Positions 39,768-51,227 are shown, numbered from the stretch's first letter. The stretch is DNA of 64,000 bases from Paraburkholderia adhaesiva (GCF_021390575.1 NZ_JAJEJQ010000001.1:2518501-2582500), one strand, 5' to 3'. The notes: generated from the sequence alone by a model not told the origin. Made by a program: numbers and translations.

Positions 39768-41147
39768 TCAGAAGCCGTCAGCGAGGCGGGGCTGTACGTC
39801 CGAAAGCGCGATATCCGCGCTGCCCTGCGCGAGATGCACGGTGAGTCGCTTGCCGGGTTTCAGCGTCGCAGGCGATCGCACTGCCGCACCGCTTTGCGCA
39901 TCGAGCAGCGCAGCGTAGCCGCGCTCGAACGTGCGCTGCGGACTGAGCACTTCGAGCCGCGCCATCAGTCCCGAGACCCGTGCCGACTCACGTTCGCGCT
40001 GCCTCGCGAACGCAGTGTCGAGCCGACGGCCGAGCGCCTCGATCGTGGCGGACTGCGCCGCCGTATCGGGGCGCGTGCGTTGCCAGCGCATCTGCAGAAC
40101 GTTGAAGCGCGCGCGGGCGTCGGCCGTCGAGCGCGAAGACGCCGACGCAAGCCGGATCGCCAGTTGCCGCAAATGCGTGCTCTGCTGCGCAAGCCGCTGC
40201 GCTGGTGAAACGAGGCGTCGCGCGAGCCAGTCGAGTTGCTGCGCACGCCGCTCCATCTGCCGGATGAAGCCGCGCGCGAGCGCCGCGTGGTGCTGATCGA
40301 GTTCGCGCACCAGCGTCGCGTGCTGCGGACTGACGAGTTCGGCGGCGCCCGTCGGCGTCGGCGCACGCATGTCGGCGGCAAAATCGGCGATGGTGAAATC
40401 GGTTTCGTGGCCCACGCCGCTGACGACGGGAATCGCGCTCGCTGCGATCGCGCGCGCGAGCGTCTCGTCGTTGAACGACCAGAGATCCTCGATCGATCCG
40501 CCACCGCGGCACAGCACCAGCACATCCACCTCGGCACGCGCGTTCGCTGTCTCGAGCATCGCCGTGAGCTTCTCCGCCGACCCCGCACCCTGCACGGGCG
40601 CCGGATAGACGATCACGCGCACGTGCGGCGCACGGCGGCACAGCGTCGTGAGCACGTCGCGCAGCGCAGCGGCCTGCATCGATGTGATCACGCCGATGGC
40701 GCGAGGGTGCATCGGCAGTGGGCGCTTGCGCGCGGGATCGAAGAGGCCTTCGGCCTCCAGTTGCGCCTTCAGCCGCAGAAACGCTTCATACAGCCGCCCC
40801 TGCCCGGTGCGCCGGACAGCTTCGACGTTAAGTTGAAGTTCGCCACGCGGCTCGTACATCGTGACGAGCGCGCGCACCTCGATACGGTCGCCCTCGCGCG
40901 GGGTAAATTCGGCGTACTGAGCGCGGCCGCGGAACATCACGCAGCGGATCTGCGCGGCGGCGTCCTTGATCGAGAAGTACCAATGGCCGCTCGCGGCTCG
41001 CGTGAAGTTCGACACCTCCCCCGAGATCCACGCGAGCGGGAACGAACGTTCGAGCATCGACGCAATCGCGCGGTTGAGCGCGGACACCGGCACGACAACG
41101 TCGCCGCCGGAAGCGAAGGGGGAAGCGGAAAATCGATCGGAATTCAT
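39768..41147 (-). CDS. xseA: Exodeoxyribonuclease VII large subunit
   Basis: The catalytic subunit of the ssDNA-specific exonuclease VII, 459 aa. The N-terminal OB fold contains [23 protein letters not shown] and the [12 protein letters not shown] segment. The catalytic core has [15 protein letters not shown] and [47 protein letters not shown], given here in two parts, is the family hallmark (GHETDFT and [10 protein letters not shown]). A coiled-coil C-terminus ends with FERGYA. I use the ATG at 41147; the longer frame upstream adds residues unlike the family. Confidence 0.96.
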   Translation of the reverse strand: MNSDRFSASPFASGGDVVVPVSALNRAIASMLERSFPLAWISGEVSNFTRAASGHWYFSIKDAAAQIRCVMFRGRAQYAEFTPREGDRIEVRALVTMYEPRGELQLNVEAVRRTGQGRLYEAFLRLKAQLEAEGLFDPARKRPLPMHPRAIGVITSMQAAALRDVLTTLCRRAPHVRVIVYPAPVQGAGSAEKLTAMLETANARAEVDVLVLCRGGGSIEDLWSFNDETLARAIAASAIPVVSGVGHETDFTIADFAADMRAPTPTGAAELVSPQHATLVRELDQHHAALARGFIRQMERRAQQLDWLARRLVSPAQRLAQQSTHLRQLAIRLASASSRSTADARARFNVLQMRWQRTRPDTAAQSATIEALGRRLDTAFARQRERESARVSGLMARLEVLSPQRTFERGYAALLDAQSGAAVRSPATLKPGKRLTVHLAQGSADIALSDVQPRLADGF

Positions 41148-41213
41148 GCAGAGCGTGTGTAAAACCAGGCCGGACAGACGATAGACCGATCGGCGTGGCT
41201 GCGTCCAGCACAA

Positions 41214-41715
41214 ACTGTTCGCTCAGGCAAGCACAGCTAAGTGTCCACATCGTCTGAGTCAATTGACGGGACGGGGCAGGAAGCCCCGGAAACGTCGAGA
41301 ATTCGTTGCAACACATTGATTTTATTGATACTTTTTTATACACCCTTACTATTCCCACCGATAGAATGCAGCGCGAATGGGGCTCCCAGCCTTCCGGGCA
41401 GGCATTTACCCACAAAGTTATCCACAGGCCATCGCGCACCTGATCTCGCGCGAGGCCAGTCGCACTAACCAGCGAGGTGGCTTGCCGCGCGACTGGCACA
41501 CGCGATAGAGTGCCGGGTTCACGGTGGCCGGTGAACTCGCAGCGGCCGCCGGCCAGACCTTACGGCAGCGAATCGGTGATATTGCTGCGGTATTGCGCGC
41601 CACCGCCCCTGCCCGCTCACGATCCGGAGAACCGCCCGATGCCAGCCCTGCCCGTCCTGCTAGCACGCGCGACGCCCGCACAAGGCGCCTCGCGCACGCA
41701 CCGGTCCGCGCGCCG
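41214..41715. promoter_or_regulatory. xseA/lpxK divergent region with AT-rich patch and DnaA-box pair
   Basis: A roughly 500-bp stretch without a supported gene. It contains an unusually A/T-rich segment (about 41305-41360), a TAGAAT (41362-41367), and then TTACCCACA (41406-41414) and TTATCCACA (41418-41426). The last is a perfect DnaA box; the first differs by one base. The sites are direct repeats 12 bp apart. The role may be regulatory for lpxK or a DnaA-binding locus. Confidence 0.5.
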
Positions 41716-42750
41716 ATGAGTGGCCTCGCCTCGCGCATCGAAAGCCGGCTCGCGCACGAGTGGCAGCGGCGCGGCCCGCTCGCCTGGGCGCTCACGCCGC
41801 TCGCGGCCGTATTCGCCGCCGTATGCGGCGCGCGTCGCGCCGCATACGCGCGCGGCTGGCTCAAGACGGTGCGCGTGAACGTGCCGGTCGTCGTCGTCGG
41901 GAACGTAACGGTGGGCGGCACCGGCAAGACGCCCACGGTGATCGCGCTAGTCGAAGGGCTGCGCGCAGCCGGCTTCACGCCGGGCGTGGTTTCGCGCGGC
42001 TATGGTGCGAAAGTCGAACGGCCCACGCCGGTCACGTCGGCCACACCCGCGCGCCTCGCCGGCGACGAACCGCTGCTCATCGCCCGCCGCACCGGCGCGC
42101 CTGTGTGGGTTTCGCCCGATCGCGTCGCTGCCGCCGAAGCGTTGTGCGCGGCGCACAGCGACGTCGACGTGATCGTCAGCGATGACGGACTCCAGCACTA
42201 CCGCCTTGTGCGCGACGTCGAACTCGTTGTCTTCGATCACCGGCTTGGCGGCAATGGATTCCTGCTGCCCGCCGGGCCGCTGCGCGAACCGCTCTCGCGC
42301 CGCCGCGACGCGACGCTGATCAACAATCCGTTCGAGCGCAGGCTGCCGCCCTGGCCCAATACGTTCGCGTTGAAGCTCGAACCCGGCGACGCCTGGCATC
42401 TGGCCAATCCTGGCCTGCGCCGTCCGCTCGCGCAGTTCGCAACCGAGCCGGGCCAGCGTGCGCAACGCCTCGTGGCGGCAGCCGGCATCGGCTCACCGGA
42501 ACGCTTTTTCGCGACGCTGCGCGGCGCCGGACTCGCGCCCCAAACCCTGCCGCTGCCTGATCACTACGCATTCACGACGAGCCCGTTCGCCGACATCAAG
42601 GCGGACGCGATCCTGGTCACCGAGAAGGATGCAGTAAAATTGGGGACCTTGAACGATGCGCGCATCTGGGTCGTCCCCGTGGAAGCCGCGCTCGATCACC
42701 GCCTTATTACTTTGGTTGTGGAGAAACTCCGTGGACGCCCGTCTGCTTGA
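41716..42750 (+). CDS. lpxK: Tetraacyldisaccharide 4'-kinase
   Basis: LpxK phosphorylates the lipid A precursor at the 4' position on the inner membrane. The 344-aa protein has an N-terminal membrane-associated helix ([15 protein letters not shown]). The Walker A motif [11 protein letters not shown] is at 62-72. VVSRGYG, DDGLQHY and DHYAF also match the family. The start is the ATG at 41716; upstream in-frame residues are low-complexity and lack family resemblance. Its last 20 bases overlap the next gene. Confidence 0.95.
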   Translation: MSGLASRIESRLAHEWQRRGPLAWALTPLAAVFAAVCGARRAAYARGWLKTVRVNVPVVVVGNVTVGGTGKTPTVIALVEGLRAAGFTPGVVSRGYGAKVERPTPVTSATPARLAGDEPLLIARRTGAPVWVSPDRVAAAEALCAAHSDVDVIVSDDGLQHYRLVRDVELVVFDHRLGGNGFLLPAGPLREPLSRRRDATLINNPFERRLPPWPNTFALKLEPGDAWHLANPGLRRPLAQFATEPGQRAQRLVAAAGIGSPERFFATLRGAGLAPQTLPLPDHYAFTTSPFADIKADAILVTEKDAVKLGTLNDARIWVVPVEAALDHRLITLVVEKLRGRPSA

Positions 42751-42934
42751 AATCCTGGTCTGCCCGATCTGCAAGGGCCCGCTTAGCTATGACCGCGCCG
42801 CGCAGGAGCTGATCTGTCACGCCGACAAACTCGCTTACCCGATCCGCGACGGCATCCCCGTAATGCTCGTGGACGAGGCGCGACAGACCGTCGAAGGTAC
42901 GCCGGTCGATCCGGCTGGCCCCAGCGCAGCCTGA
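42731..42934 (+). CDS. Trm112 family protein (YcaR-like)
   Basis: A 67-aa small zinc-ribbon-like protein, DUF343/Trm112 family: [16 protein letters not shown] and [18 protein letters not shown]. Only the first Cys pair is present, as in many bacterial members. The start is a GTG at 42731 inside the 3' end of lpxK, giving a 20-base overlap and likely coupling. The lpxK-ycaR-kdsB order is conserved widely. Confidence 0.92.
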   Translation: MDARLLEILVCPICKGPLSYDRAAQELICHADKLAYPIRDGIPVMLVDEARQTVEGTPVDPAGPSAA

Positions 42935-43048
42935 GTCCCGGCGGCCTGTGCCGCTGCGGGCCGCCCGTCGGCCGCCCGGCGCCTGGGTGCAACACGTCGT
43001 AGCTCACGCGCGCTGCGCTTTCGTTTTTCGCCTTCCCCCGAACTGGTC

Positions 43049-43852
43049 ATGACCGCACCTGTGCAACCTTTCATCGCCGTCGTTCCGGCGCGTCTCGCGT
43101 CCACGCGGCTGCCGAACAAACCGCTCGCCGACATCGGCGGCAAGCCGATGGTGGTTCGCGTTGCCGAGCGCGCACGTGCCTCGGGCGCACAACAGGTTCT
43201 GATCGCCTCCGACGCACAGAGCGTGCTCGATGCAGCGCGCGAACACGGCTTCGAGGCGGTGCTCACGCGCGCCGACCATCCGTCCGGCACCGACCGCCTC
43301 GCCGAAGTTGCGGCGAAGTACGGCTTCAGCGACGACACGATCGTCGTCAACGTGCAGGGCGACGAACCGTTGATCGATCCGGCACTCGTGTGCGACGTTG
43401 CGTCGCACCTTGCTGCGCACCCCGAATGCGCGATCGCGACGGCGGCGCATCCGATCACGGCACCGGAAGAAATTTTCAGCCCGAACGTGGTGAAGGTCGT
43501 CCTCGACGCGCGCGGCGTGGCGCTCTACTTTTCGCGCGCGCCGATTCCGTGGGCGCGCGACGCATGGCTGCCGCACTGGTCGCCTGAACGCCTCAATCTG
43601 GCTGCGATGCCAGCCCCGCCCGCTCCCGCGACCGTTTATCGTCACATCGGGCTGTACGCGTATCGCGCGAAATTCCTGCGCAGCTATCCGTCGCTCGAAC
43701 AGTCGCCAATCGAAGCGGTCGAGGCTCTCGAACAACTGCGCGCGATGTGGCATGGCGAGCGCATTGCCGTGCTGGTAACGGCAACGGCGCCCGCGCCGGG
43801 CGTCGATACGCCGGCGGATCTGGCGCGCGTCCAGGCGCTATTCCGTCCTTAA
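43049..43852 (+). CDS. kdsB: 3-deoxy-manno-octulosonate cytidylyltransferase
   Basis: KdsB activates KDO with CTP for LPS inner-core synthesis. The 267-aa enzyme shows [34 protein letters not shown] and HIGLYAYR, the nucleotide- and KDO-binding motifs. It follows lpxK and the Trm112-like gene by about 115 bp. Confidence 0.97.
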   Translation: MTAPVQPFIAVVPARLASTRLPNKPLADIGGKPMVVRVAERARASGAQQVLIASDAQSVLDAAREHGFEAVLTRADHPSGTDRLAEVAAKYGFSDDTIVVNVQGDEPLIDPALVCDVASHLAAHPECAIATAAHPITAPEEIFSPNVVKVVLDARGVALYFSRAPIPWARDAWLPHWSPERLNLAAMPAPPAPATVYRHIGLYAYRAKFLRSYPSLEQSPIEAVEALEQLRAMWHGERIAVLVTATAPAPGVDTPADLARVQALFRP

Positions 43853-44799
<947 letters not shown>

Positions 44800-44995
44800 G
44801 CCGCTATCTCACGCCGGTCAGCCCGGGGAAAACCGGCCTGGTCGGTTTCCCCAGAGAAGCTTTAGCCGGTCTTGCTCGGATTTGCTGGTTTGCCTGCGGG
44901 CCGGCCGGCGTCGCGCCACAAGCGCGATGCCGGGCGGCCCGTTTTACGTGCGCACCGCCCGCACGACGACCATAACGAATGGATGGAGGAGAAAC

Positions 44996-45754
44996 ATGCA
45001 GATCCGTGACAATGTCTTTCTTATCACCGGCGGCGCGTCGGGCCTCGGTGCGGCCACCGCGCGCCTCGTCGCGGCCGAAGGCGGCAAGCCCGTCATCGCC
45101 GACCTGAACGAAGAAGCCGGTCAGGCACTCGCGAAGGAACTGGGCGGCGTGTTCGTGAAGTGCAATGTCGCCAGCGAGGACGATGGCGCGCAAGCAGTTG
45201 CAGCAGCGACGGCGCTCGGCACCCTGCGCGGCCTCGTCAACTGCGCCGGCATCGCCCCGGCCGTGAAGACCATCGGCAAGGACGGCCCGCATCCGCTCGC
45301 CGTATTCTCCAAGACCATTTCGGTCAACCTGATCGGCACGTTCAACATGATCCGCCTCGCGGCCGCTGCGATCGCCCAAAGCGCGCCCGCGGAAGGCGGT
45401 GAGCGCGGTGTGATCGTCAATACGGCGTCGGTTGCGGCCTACGATGGCCAGATCGGCCAGGCGGCCTATGCTGCGTCGAAGGGCGGCGTCGTGGGCATGA
45501 CCCTGCCGATCGCGCGCGATCTATCGAGAAGCGGCATCCGCGTGATGACGATCGCGCCTGGCATCTTCGAAACCCCGATGCTGCTCGGCATGCCCCAGGA
45601 AGTGCAGGACGCCCTCGGTGCGATGGTGCCGTTCCCGTCGCGCCTCGGCAAACCCGCCGAGTACGCGATGCTCGTGAAGCAGATCGTCGAGAATCCGATG
45701 CTCAACGGCGAAGTGATCCGGCTCGACGGCGCGATCCGCATGCAGCCGAAGTGA
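44996..45754 (+). CDS. SDR oxidoreductase, 3-hydroxyacyl-CoA dehydrogenase type II-like
   Basis: A 252-aa short-chain dehydrogenase. The NAD-binding motif is TGGASGLG (residues 11-18), then NCAGIAPA, the catalytic Ser region [13 protein letters not shown] and YAASKGG (Tyr/Lys). The insert [21 protein letters not shown] and the C-terminal [14 protein letters not shown] match HSD10/3-hydroxy-2-methylbutyryl-CoA dehydrogenase-like enzymes, so it likely acts in fatty-acid or branched-chain degradation. ATG at 44996 after GGAGGAGAAAC. It ends with a strong terminator. Confidence 0.94.
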   Translation: MQIRDNVFLITGGASGLGAATARLVAAEGGKPVIADLNEEAGQALAKELGGVFVKCNVASEDDGAQAVAAATALGTLRGLVNCAGIAPAVKTIGKDGPHPLAVFSKTISVNLIGTFNMIRLAAAAIAQSAPAEGGERGVIVNTASVAAYDGQIGQAAYAASKGGVVGMTLPIARDLSRSGIRVMTIAPGIFETPMLLGMPQEVQDALGAMVPFPSRLGKPAEYAMLVKQIVENPMLNGEVIRLDGAIRMQPK

Positions 45755-45794
45755 TGGCACGGCCTGCTGCCGCGTGACGGTGGCTGTCCACGTG

Positions 45795-45827
45795 AAAAAG
45801 CCCGCGACACGTCGCGGGCTTTTTTTC
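45795..45827. terminator. Bidirectional terminator, SDR gene/sirB1-like gene
   Basis: AGCCCGCGAC (45799-45808) pairs with GTCGCGGGCT (45811-45820), flanked by A5 and T7 runs. It serves the two convergent genes. Confidence 0.92.
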
Positions 45828-45856
45828 ATCAACGCATTGTGATGCGCAGCGTCGCG

Positions 45857-46711
45857 TCAGCCCTGCTCGTTGTCGAGCGTGCGCTGCCGCAACTCCTGCA
45901 GTTGCGATTCGACGACTTCGGCGTCATCCGCGTCGGGGCGCTCGTCGAGATACTGTTCGAGATCTTCAAGCGCCGGGCGCAGGTAGTCGAGCCGTGCGTA
46001 GGCGAAGCCGCGATCGCGCACTTCCTCGACGCTGTACGGCAGGAGAATCACGAGCCGCTGCTGGATGGCGAGCAGGCGCTGCCAGCGCTCCGTCTGCACG
46101 TAGATCGACTTCAGGTTGCGCAGCATGCGCGCGACGATCTCGCGGCGCGTCGCCGGTTCGAGCAGCAAGCGCAGCGCACGCGCAACCGAATCACCCGCCT
46201 TCGCCACATAAGGCTCGAGCATCTCCACCATGTCCGATTCGGAAAGCGTGCGGCCCGTTGTGGGGTCGAGCATCGCGTCGCCGTCTGGCAGCGACGCGCG
46301 CAGCAGAAAATGTCCCGGAAACGCCACGCCCTGCACCGGCAAACCGAGTTGCCCCGCGATCTCCAGGTAGATCACCGCAAGCGAAATCGGAATGCCGCGC
46401 CGGCGCTTGAGGACGGCGTTCAAATAGCTGTTGTCGGGGTCGTAGTAGTCGTTGAGGTTCGCGGCGAACCCGAACTCGCGGAAGAAGCAACGGGTCAGGA
46501 TCGCGATCTGCTCGCGCACGTCCGAACCCTCGGGGATGCGACGGCGCACGCGCAGGGCCAGTTCGTCGATTTCGGCGAGCGTACCTTGCAGATCGAGGTC
46601 GGGGTACGCGTCCTGCGCTATCGCGAGGGCAGCTTCCGTGAGCGGGAGGCTGTCGTCCTCGGCAACGAGGGCGCTGAAATAATCGAGCACCCGCGTGGTA
46701 TTCGTGTTCAC
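45857..46711 (-). CDS. SirB1-family transglutaminase-like/TPR protein
   Basis: A 284-aa protein of the SirB1 group (transglutaminase-like core followed by TPR). Visible are YLNAVLKRRRGIPISLAVIY, LGLPVQGVAFPGHFLLRA (conserved core with His), DPTTGRTLS, and C-terminal helical repeats. No classical catalytic Cys is obvious. The GTG start at 46711 overlaps the murJ stop as GTGA, so the gene is translated from the murJ mRNA. Exact role unknown. Confidence 0.86.
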   Translation of the reverse strand: MNTNTTRVLDYFSALVAEDDSLPLTEAALAIAQDAYPDLDLQGTLAEIDELALRVRRRIPEGSDVREQIAILTRCFFREFGFAANLNDYYDPDNSYLNAVLKRRRGIPISLAVIYLEIAGQLGLPVQGVAFPGHFLLRASLPDGDAMLDPTTGRTLSESDMVEMLEPYVAKAGDSVARALRLLLEPATRREIVARMLRNLKSIYVQTERWQRLLAIQQRLVILLPYSVEEVRDRGFAYARLDYLRPALEDLEQYLDERPDADDAEVVESQLQELRQRTLDNEQG

Positions 46712-48258
46712 TTCGCCCGCCTTCTGAAGTACGCGTATTTGAAACCCATGAGCCAGAGCATACCGAAATATAGCGCCGCGAACAGCACGAGGCAGGCGCC
46801 GAGCAGCGCAATACGCGCGAACGGCTGGTGACGCAGGCCGATCCAGTCGTAGTTGATCGAGCACCAGTGCATGGCACCCGCCAGCACGAGGCATGCCCCG
46901 AACAACTGCACGAAGAACATCGCCCAACCCGACGACGGCATGTAGATTCCGCGCCGACGCAGGCCGATGAAAAGCAGCAGCGCGTTCATGCACGCGCCGA
47001 GCCCGACCGAAAGGGTAAGACCCGCGTGCGAGAAAATCGGCACGAAGATGTAGTTGCTGACCTGTGTGGCGATGAGCACGGCCACACCGATCTTCACGGG
47101 CGTCTTGATGTCCTGGCGCGCATAGAATCCGGGCGCGAGGATCTTGATGAGAATGAGACCGACCAGCCCGACGCCGTAAGCGGCAAGCGCACGTCCCACC
47201 ATCACGACCGAGTTCGCGTCGAATTTGCCGTAGTGGAAAAGCGTCGCGGTAAGCGGCTCGGCGAAGAAAAAGAGCGCGATCGCCGAGGGCGCCGCCAGCA
47301 GGAACGTCACACGCAGCCCCCAGTCGAGCAGCGCTGAGTATTCGTGCGTATCGGCATCGACGTGAGCCTTCGAAAGGCTCGGCAGCAGGATGGTACCGAG
47401 CGCAACGCCGAGCAGCGCGGTCGGAAATTCCATGAGCCGGTCGGCGAAGTTGATCCACGAAACGGCACCCGCGCCGAGGCGCGATGCGATGTTGGTATTG
47501 ATGATGAGGCTGATCTGCGCGACGGAGACGGCGAACATCGCGGGCACCATCTTCGCGAGCACGCGCTTCACGCCGCGGTGCGCGAGCGCCTTGAGCGGGT
47601 GCCAGCCGATGCGCGGTGTCATGTCGATGCGCTTGAGGCCCGGCAGTTGCACGAGGAACTGGAGCACGCCGCCGACGATCACGGCCCACGCGAGCGCATA
47701 CACGGGTTGCTTCATGTGCGGCGCGAAGGCCACGGCCGCAACAATGAACGAGACGTTGAGCAGGACCGGTGCGAACGCCGGCAGCGAGAATTGCCGGTAC
47801 GTGTTCAGCACGCCGGACGCGAGCGACGTCAGCGAAATGAACACGATATAAGGGAACATGATGCGCGTCATCGTGACGGCGAGCGGGAACGCCTCGCCGT
47901 GGCCCTTCAGGCCCGACGCGACTACCGTCACGACGAACGTTGCCCCGATGATGCCGAGCACCGAGAGAACGGCGAGCGCCCAAGCAAGCACCGTCGACAT
48001 CGCATCGACGAGATCGCGCGTCGCGTCGTGGCCTTTCTGGTTCTTGAACTCGGCGAGGATCGGTACGAAGGCCTGCGAAAATGCGCCTTCGGCCGAAATC
48101 CGGCGCAACAGGTTCGGGATGCGGAACGCGACGTAGAAGGCGTCGGTGAACTGGCTCGCGCCGAACGCACGCGCGATCAGCGTTTCACGGGCCAGCCCGG
48201 TCACGCGCGACAGCAGCGTGAAGCCGCTGACGGTCAGCAAGGCTCGGAATAGATTCAT
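46708..48258 (-). CDS. murJ: Lipid II flippase MurJ
   Basis: An inner-membrane MOP-superfamily flippase exporting lipid II for peptidoglycan. The 516-aa protein has about 14 hydrophobic segments. The opening MNLFRALLTVSGFTLLSRVTG, ARETLIARAFGAS and FRIPNLLRRISAEGAFSQAF are diagnostic of MviN/MurJ, including the essential Arg residues. It overlaps the SirB1-like gene downstream. Confidence 0.97.
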   Translation of the reverse strand: MNLFRALLTVSGFTLLSRVTGLARETLIARAFGASQFTDAFYVAFRIPNLLRRISAEGAFSQAFVPILAEFKNQKGHDATRDLVDAMSTVLAWALAVLSVLGIIGATFVVTVVASGLKGHGEAFPLAVTMTRIMFPYIVFISLTSLASGVLNTYRQFSLPAFAPVLLNVSFIVAAVAFAPHMKQPVYALAWAVIVGGVLQFLVQLPGLKRIDMTPRIGWHPLKALAHRGVKRVLAKMVPAMFAVSVAQISLIINTNIASRLGAGAVSWINFADRLMEFPTALLGVALGTILLPSLSKAHVDADTHEYSALLDWGLRVTFLLAAPSAIALFFFAEPLTATLFHYGKFDANSVVMVGRALAAYGVGLVGLILIKILAPGFYARQDIKTPVKIGVAVLIATQVSNYIFVPIFSHAGLTLSVGLGACMNALLLFIGLRRRGIYMPSSGWAMFFVQLFGACLVLAGAMHWCSINYDWIGLRHQPFARIALLGACLVLFAALYFGMLWLMGFKYAYFRRRAK

Positions 48259-48519
48259 GGGGCGCTTATTATACGGGTGGTGCGTGACCCACCGTTGCTT
48301 CGGATCGGTAACAGTTTGTCGGACGAATCGGCAATTCTGACCACGCGCATGGGACGGCGTTTGATCGCGCGTAGTCCCGGGAGTGATTTGATCGTGCCCC
48401 GCTTTCCTTGCTCAGGTGGCCGCCAGCAACACGCCTGCATGCACGGTGCGCAACGCACCAGGCGTTTCCCCCATCCGTGCCGCCGATCTGTTGCCCATGC
48501 GTCGCCCGCCCGCTTCTGG

Positions 48520-48549
48520 TTGCCACCTCGCTGATTTCGTTGCTATAAT
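48520..48549 (+). promoter_or_regulatory. Promoter of rpsT
   Basis: TTGCCA (48520-48525), 18-bp spacer and a perfect TATAAT (48544-48549) predict a start near 48556. That leaves a leader of about 335 nt before the rpsT ATG, with no supported gene in it. Upstream, 48259-48519 holds the reverse-strand murJ promoter area, where I see no clear boxes. Confidence 0.65.
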
Positions 48550-48892
48550 CGCGAGTTTCGAGGCTCACTTCGCCTTTGAAGGCAACGCGGTATCGAATAA
48601 GGCCTTCGGGCGTGGCCCCATCCTCATGTAGTCTCATGGACGGGCGCCCTCATCCGCAAAGTCGCCGCAAAGGCAGCCGCCGTGTCCGAGGATAACCACA
48701 AGGCACAGCCGGTCGAACAAGTTTTGCGCTTCCGGACAGTTGTGATGAAGTCGTAGCAGTAGGGACGACAGAGACACGACCAAAGCGCGACAAACGCTTT
48801 CCGGGAGCTCGGATCAAGGCAAGCAGCGCCACCCACGTTGACAGATCGTCAGCGGGCTGGCTCTAGAAACAGGATCAGGATAAGGAACCGTA

Positions 48893-49165
48893 ATGGCTAA
48901 CTCCGCACAAGCACGCAAGCGCGCCCGTCAGGCCGCGAAGGCAAACTCGCACAACTCGGCGCTGCGCTCGAAGTTCCGCACCGCCATCAAGGCTGTTCGC
49001 AAGGCTATCGACGCCGGCGACAAGGCTGCGGCCGCTGAAATCTTCAAGGCCTCGGCAAAGACGCTCGACATCATCGCCGACAAGAAGATCGTTCACAAGA
49101 ACAAAGCTGCTCGTCAGAAGAGCCGCCTCTCTGCCGCCCTCAAGGCGCTGCAGGTCGCGCAGTAA
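48893..49165 (+). CDS. rpsT: 30S ribosomal protein S20
   Basis: A 90-aa primary 16S rRNA-binding protein. The sequence begins [20 protein letters not shown] and continues with the three-helix-bundle pattern ([19 protein letters not shown]). The ATG at 48893 follows AAGGAACCGT. It is a single-gene unit with an unusually long leader. S20 is known to repress its own translation in E. coli, so leader control is plausible here but unproven. Confidence 0.98.
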   Translation: MANSAQARKRARQAAKANSHNSALRSKFRTAIKAVRKAIDAGDKAAAAEIFKASAKTLDIIADKKIVHKNKAARQKSRLSAALKALQVAQ

Positions 49166-49220
49166 ATTCCGGTTGGCCCGCTTCGGCGGGCCGCCTCCTG
49201 TTTCCGCTGCGCCTCATGAG

Positions 49221-49243
49221 AACCCGCTTCGGCGGGTTTTTTT
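49221..49243 (+). terminator. Terminator after rpsT
   Basis: AACCCGC-TTCG-GCGGGTT followed by TTTTT. A second GC-rich hairpin (GGCCCGC/GCGGGCC, about 49173-49193) lies just upstream without a T-run. Confidence 0.9.
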
Positions 49244-49315
49244 GTTGCTGCTCGTTTCCGCAGGTTGTTGCTGGTTGTTTGTTGTTGTTGCGCGCGAAAC
49301 CGTCACGCGCAGGCG

Positions 49316-49338
49316 CAAAAAAACCCGCCGTAGCGGGT
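49316..49338 (-). terminator. Terminator of the DUF3579 gene
   Basis: Reading leftwards, ACCCGC-TACG-GCGGGT is followed by TTTTTTT. It lies about 40 bases past the stop of the reverse-strand gene. Confidence 0.88.
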
Positions 49339-49376
49339 CATTCTGGCAGGCCAGGGGGCAGTGACGCGCTATGCGC

Positions 49377-49724
49377 TTAACCGCCACTCCCCTTGCGCGC
49401 CGCATGCTCGGGCGGGAGTTCGCACGCCTCGGTCACGACAAGGTCATTGTCCTTCGCGAAGTTCAGCACGAAGTTGAACGCCATCGGCTCCACCTCTTTG
49501 AGGCGGGAGTCGAGCACCACGCATTTGAGATCGCCGATCATCGTCGGCCGGACATACAGCGAGTAACGCAGGTAGGCGTTCGGCCCGCGTGCATTCATCG
49601 CAGCCTTGGGTCCGAAATTCGCCATCACGCCCGCCAGGCGCTCGGACCAGTCGCTGGGACGAAATTTCTTCCCGCTCGTGGTGATGCCTTGAATGAAGTA
49701 TTCGGTTGGGGCTTCGTCGGCCAT
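49377..49724 (-). CDS. DUF3579 family protein
   Basis: A 115-aa protein recognised as DUF3579 by YFIQGITTSGKKFRPSDWSE, AYLRYSLYVRPTMIGDLKCV and FNFVLNFAKDNDLVV. It is found next to argF in many Burkholderiales. Function unknown. I use the ATG at 49724, where family similarity begins; the longer frame upstream is Arg/Ala-rich and not conserved-looking. Its promoter probably includes the perfect reverse TATAAT about 300 bp upstream. Confidence 0.87.
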   Translation of the reverse strand: MADEAPTEYFIQGITTSGKKFRPSDWSERLAGVMANFGPKAAMNARGPNAYLRYSLYVRPTMIGDLKCVVLDSRLKEVEPMAFNFVLNFAKDNDLVVTEACELPPEHAARKGSGG

Positions 49725-50023
49725 GTACTGTACCTGTGTGACTGCACGCTGCGCTGCAGCACGAAACGGCGGCACGCTCGCGCCGTCTTTGCCATCTCGT
49801 GCGTTACCCCGGCGGGACACGGGTTGCCGGCCATTGGCCTTGCGACCTCGCGCGCGATTACAGTCCAATGGACAGGGCGCGGCCGCCTGCACACGAGGAC
49901 TGGCGCCGCACCGCAAATCGAGATCGGGTTTGCAGCGCACTGCCAGCCAACGTACGGGCCGCTGCCGCGAGCCGCTTTTTATATCCGCCGGGCTCGCTGT
50001 CGTGCCTGAAAGAAAACTCGTCG

Positions 50024-50029
50024 ATTATA
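50024..50029 (-). promoter_or_regulatory. Candidate -10 box for the DUF3579 gene
   Basis: A perfect TATAAT on the reverse strand in the 573-bp DUF3579/argF gap. It predicts a leader near 290 nt; the -35 is weak. On the forward strand, TATGCT near 50209 is a possible argF -10. No gene is supported in this gap. Confidence 0.4.
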
Positions 50030-50297
50030 GCGTACCTGGGGTTTTTCCGCACCGCACACAAGGCTTACCGGACGAGGCGGACGAACCCCCGGGCGGACCC
50101 CGGAGACACCGCGAGCGCACCGTCGCCCCGACGCGATCCATGCTCTCCGGTTGCGCAACGAGAGCATCGCCCACCGTTCGGGCGACTCGTCAAAACGCGC
50201 AAAATCCTTTATGCTCCATTGACTTACCACCAACCGCAGCGGCGTCGCCGGCCTGATCCTGCAGTTCTGAGGCCGGATCCGGCGCCGTTTTCGTTTC

Positions 50298-51227
50298 ATG
50301 ACCTCCCGGACCATACGCCATTACCTGCAGTTCAAGGATTTCTCTCTTGACGAATATGAATATGTGCTCGAGCGTGCCCGCATCCTCAAGCGCAAATTCA
50401 AAAGCTACGAGACGTACCATCCGCTGCACGACCGCACGCTCGCGATGATCTTCGAGAAGAACTCGACGCGCACGCGCCTGTCGTTCGAAGCCGGCATCTT
50501 CCAGCTCGGCGGGCACGCTGTGTTCATGAGCACGCGCGACACGCAGCTCGGCCGCGGCGAGCCCATCGAGGACGCGGCGCAGGTCATTTCGCGCATGGTC
50601 GACATCATCATGATCCGGACGTTCGGTCAGGACATCCTCACGCGTTTCGCAGAAAATTCGCGCGTACCGGTCATCAACGGTCTCACGAACGAGTATCACC
50701 CCTGCCAGGTGCTGGCCGACATCTTCACGTACTACGAGCACCGCGGGCCGATTCGCGGCAAGACCGTCGCCTGGATCGGCGACGCGAACAACATGCTCTA
50801 CACGTGGATCGAAGCAGCGCAGATTCTCGGCTTCAAGCTGCGCGTCTCGACGCCACAGGGCTATCAGATCGATCCGGCACTTGTCGCGCCTGAGAGCCAG
50901 CCGTTCTTCCAGGTTTTCGACGATCCGAACGAGGCCTGCGACGGTGCCGATCTCGTCACGACGGACGTCTGGACCAGCATGGGCTTCGAGGCTGAGAACG
51001 AAGCCCGCAAAAAGGCGTTCGCGGACTGGTGCGTCGACGCCGAGATGATGGCGCGCGGCAAGCCCGACGCGCTCTTCATGCACTGCCTACCCGCGCACCG
51101 CGGCGAGGAAGTGACCGCAGAAGTGATCGACGGGCCGCAGAGCGTGGTCTGGGACGAGGCGGAAAACCGCTTGCACGTCCAGAAAGCGCTGATGGAATTC
51201 CTGCTGCTCGGCCGCCTGAACCACTGA
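50298..51227 (+). CDS. argF: Ornithine carbamoyltransferase
   Basis: ArgF makes citrulline from ornithine and carbamoyl phosphate in arginine synthesis. The 309-aa protein contains the carbamoyl-phosphate loop [24 protein letters not shown], the ornithine-site DVWTSMGFE and [11 protein letters not shown]. The anabolic assignment follows from the neighbouring argG and the length. Confidence 0.97.
   Translation: MTSRTIRHYLQFKDFSLDEYEYVLERARILKRKFKSYETYHPLHDRTLAMIFEKNSTRTRLSFEAGIFQLGGHAVFMSTRDTQLGRGEPIEDAAQVISRMVDIIMIRTFGQDILTRFAENSRVPVINGLTNEYHPCQVLADIFTYYEHRGPIRGKTVAWIGDANNMLYTWIEAAQILGFKLRVSTPQGYQIDPALVAPESQPFFQVFDDPNEACDGADLVTTDVWTSMGFEAENEARKKAFADWCVDAEMMARGKPDALFMHCLPAHRGEEVTAEVIDGPQSVVWDEAENRLHVQKALMEFLLLGRLNH

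Noticed and set aside
41524..41715. An N-terminal extension of lpxK, or a remnant of ExbD
   Set aside because: The 64 extra residues are low-complexity and share nothing with LpxK or ExbD; the normal LpxK start is at 41716.
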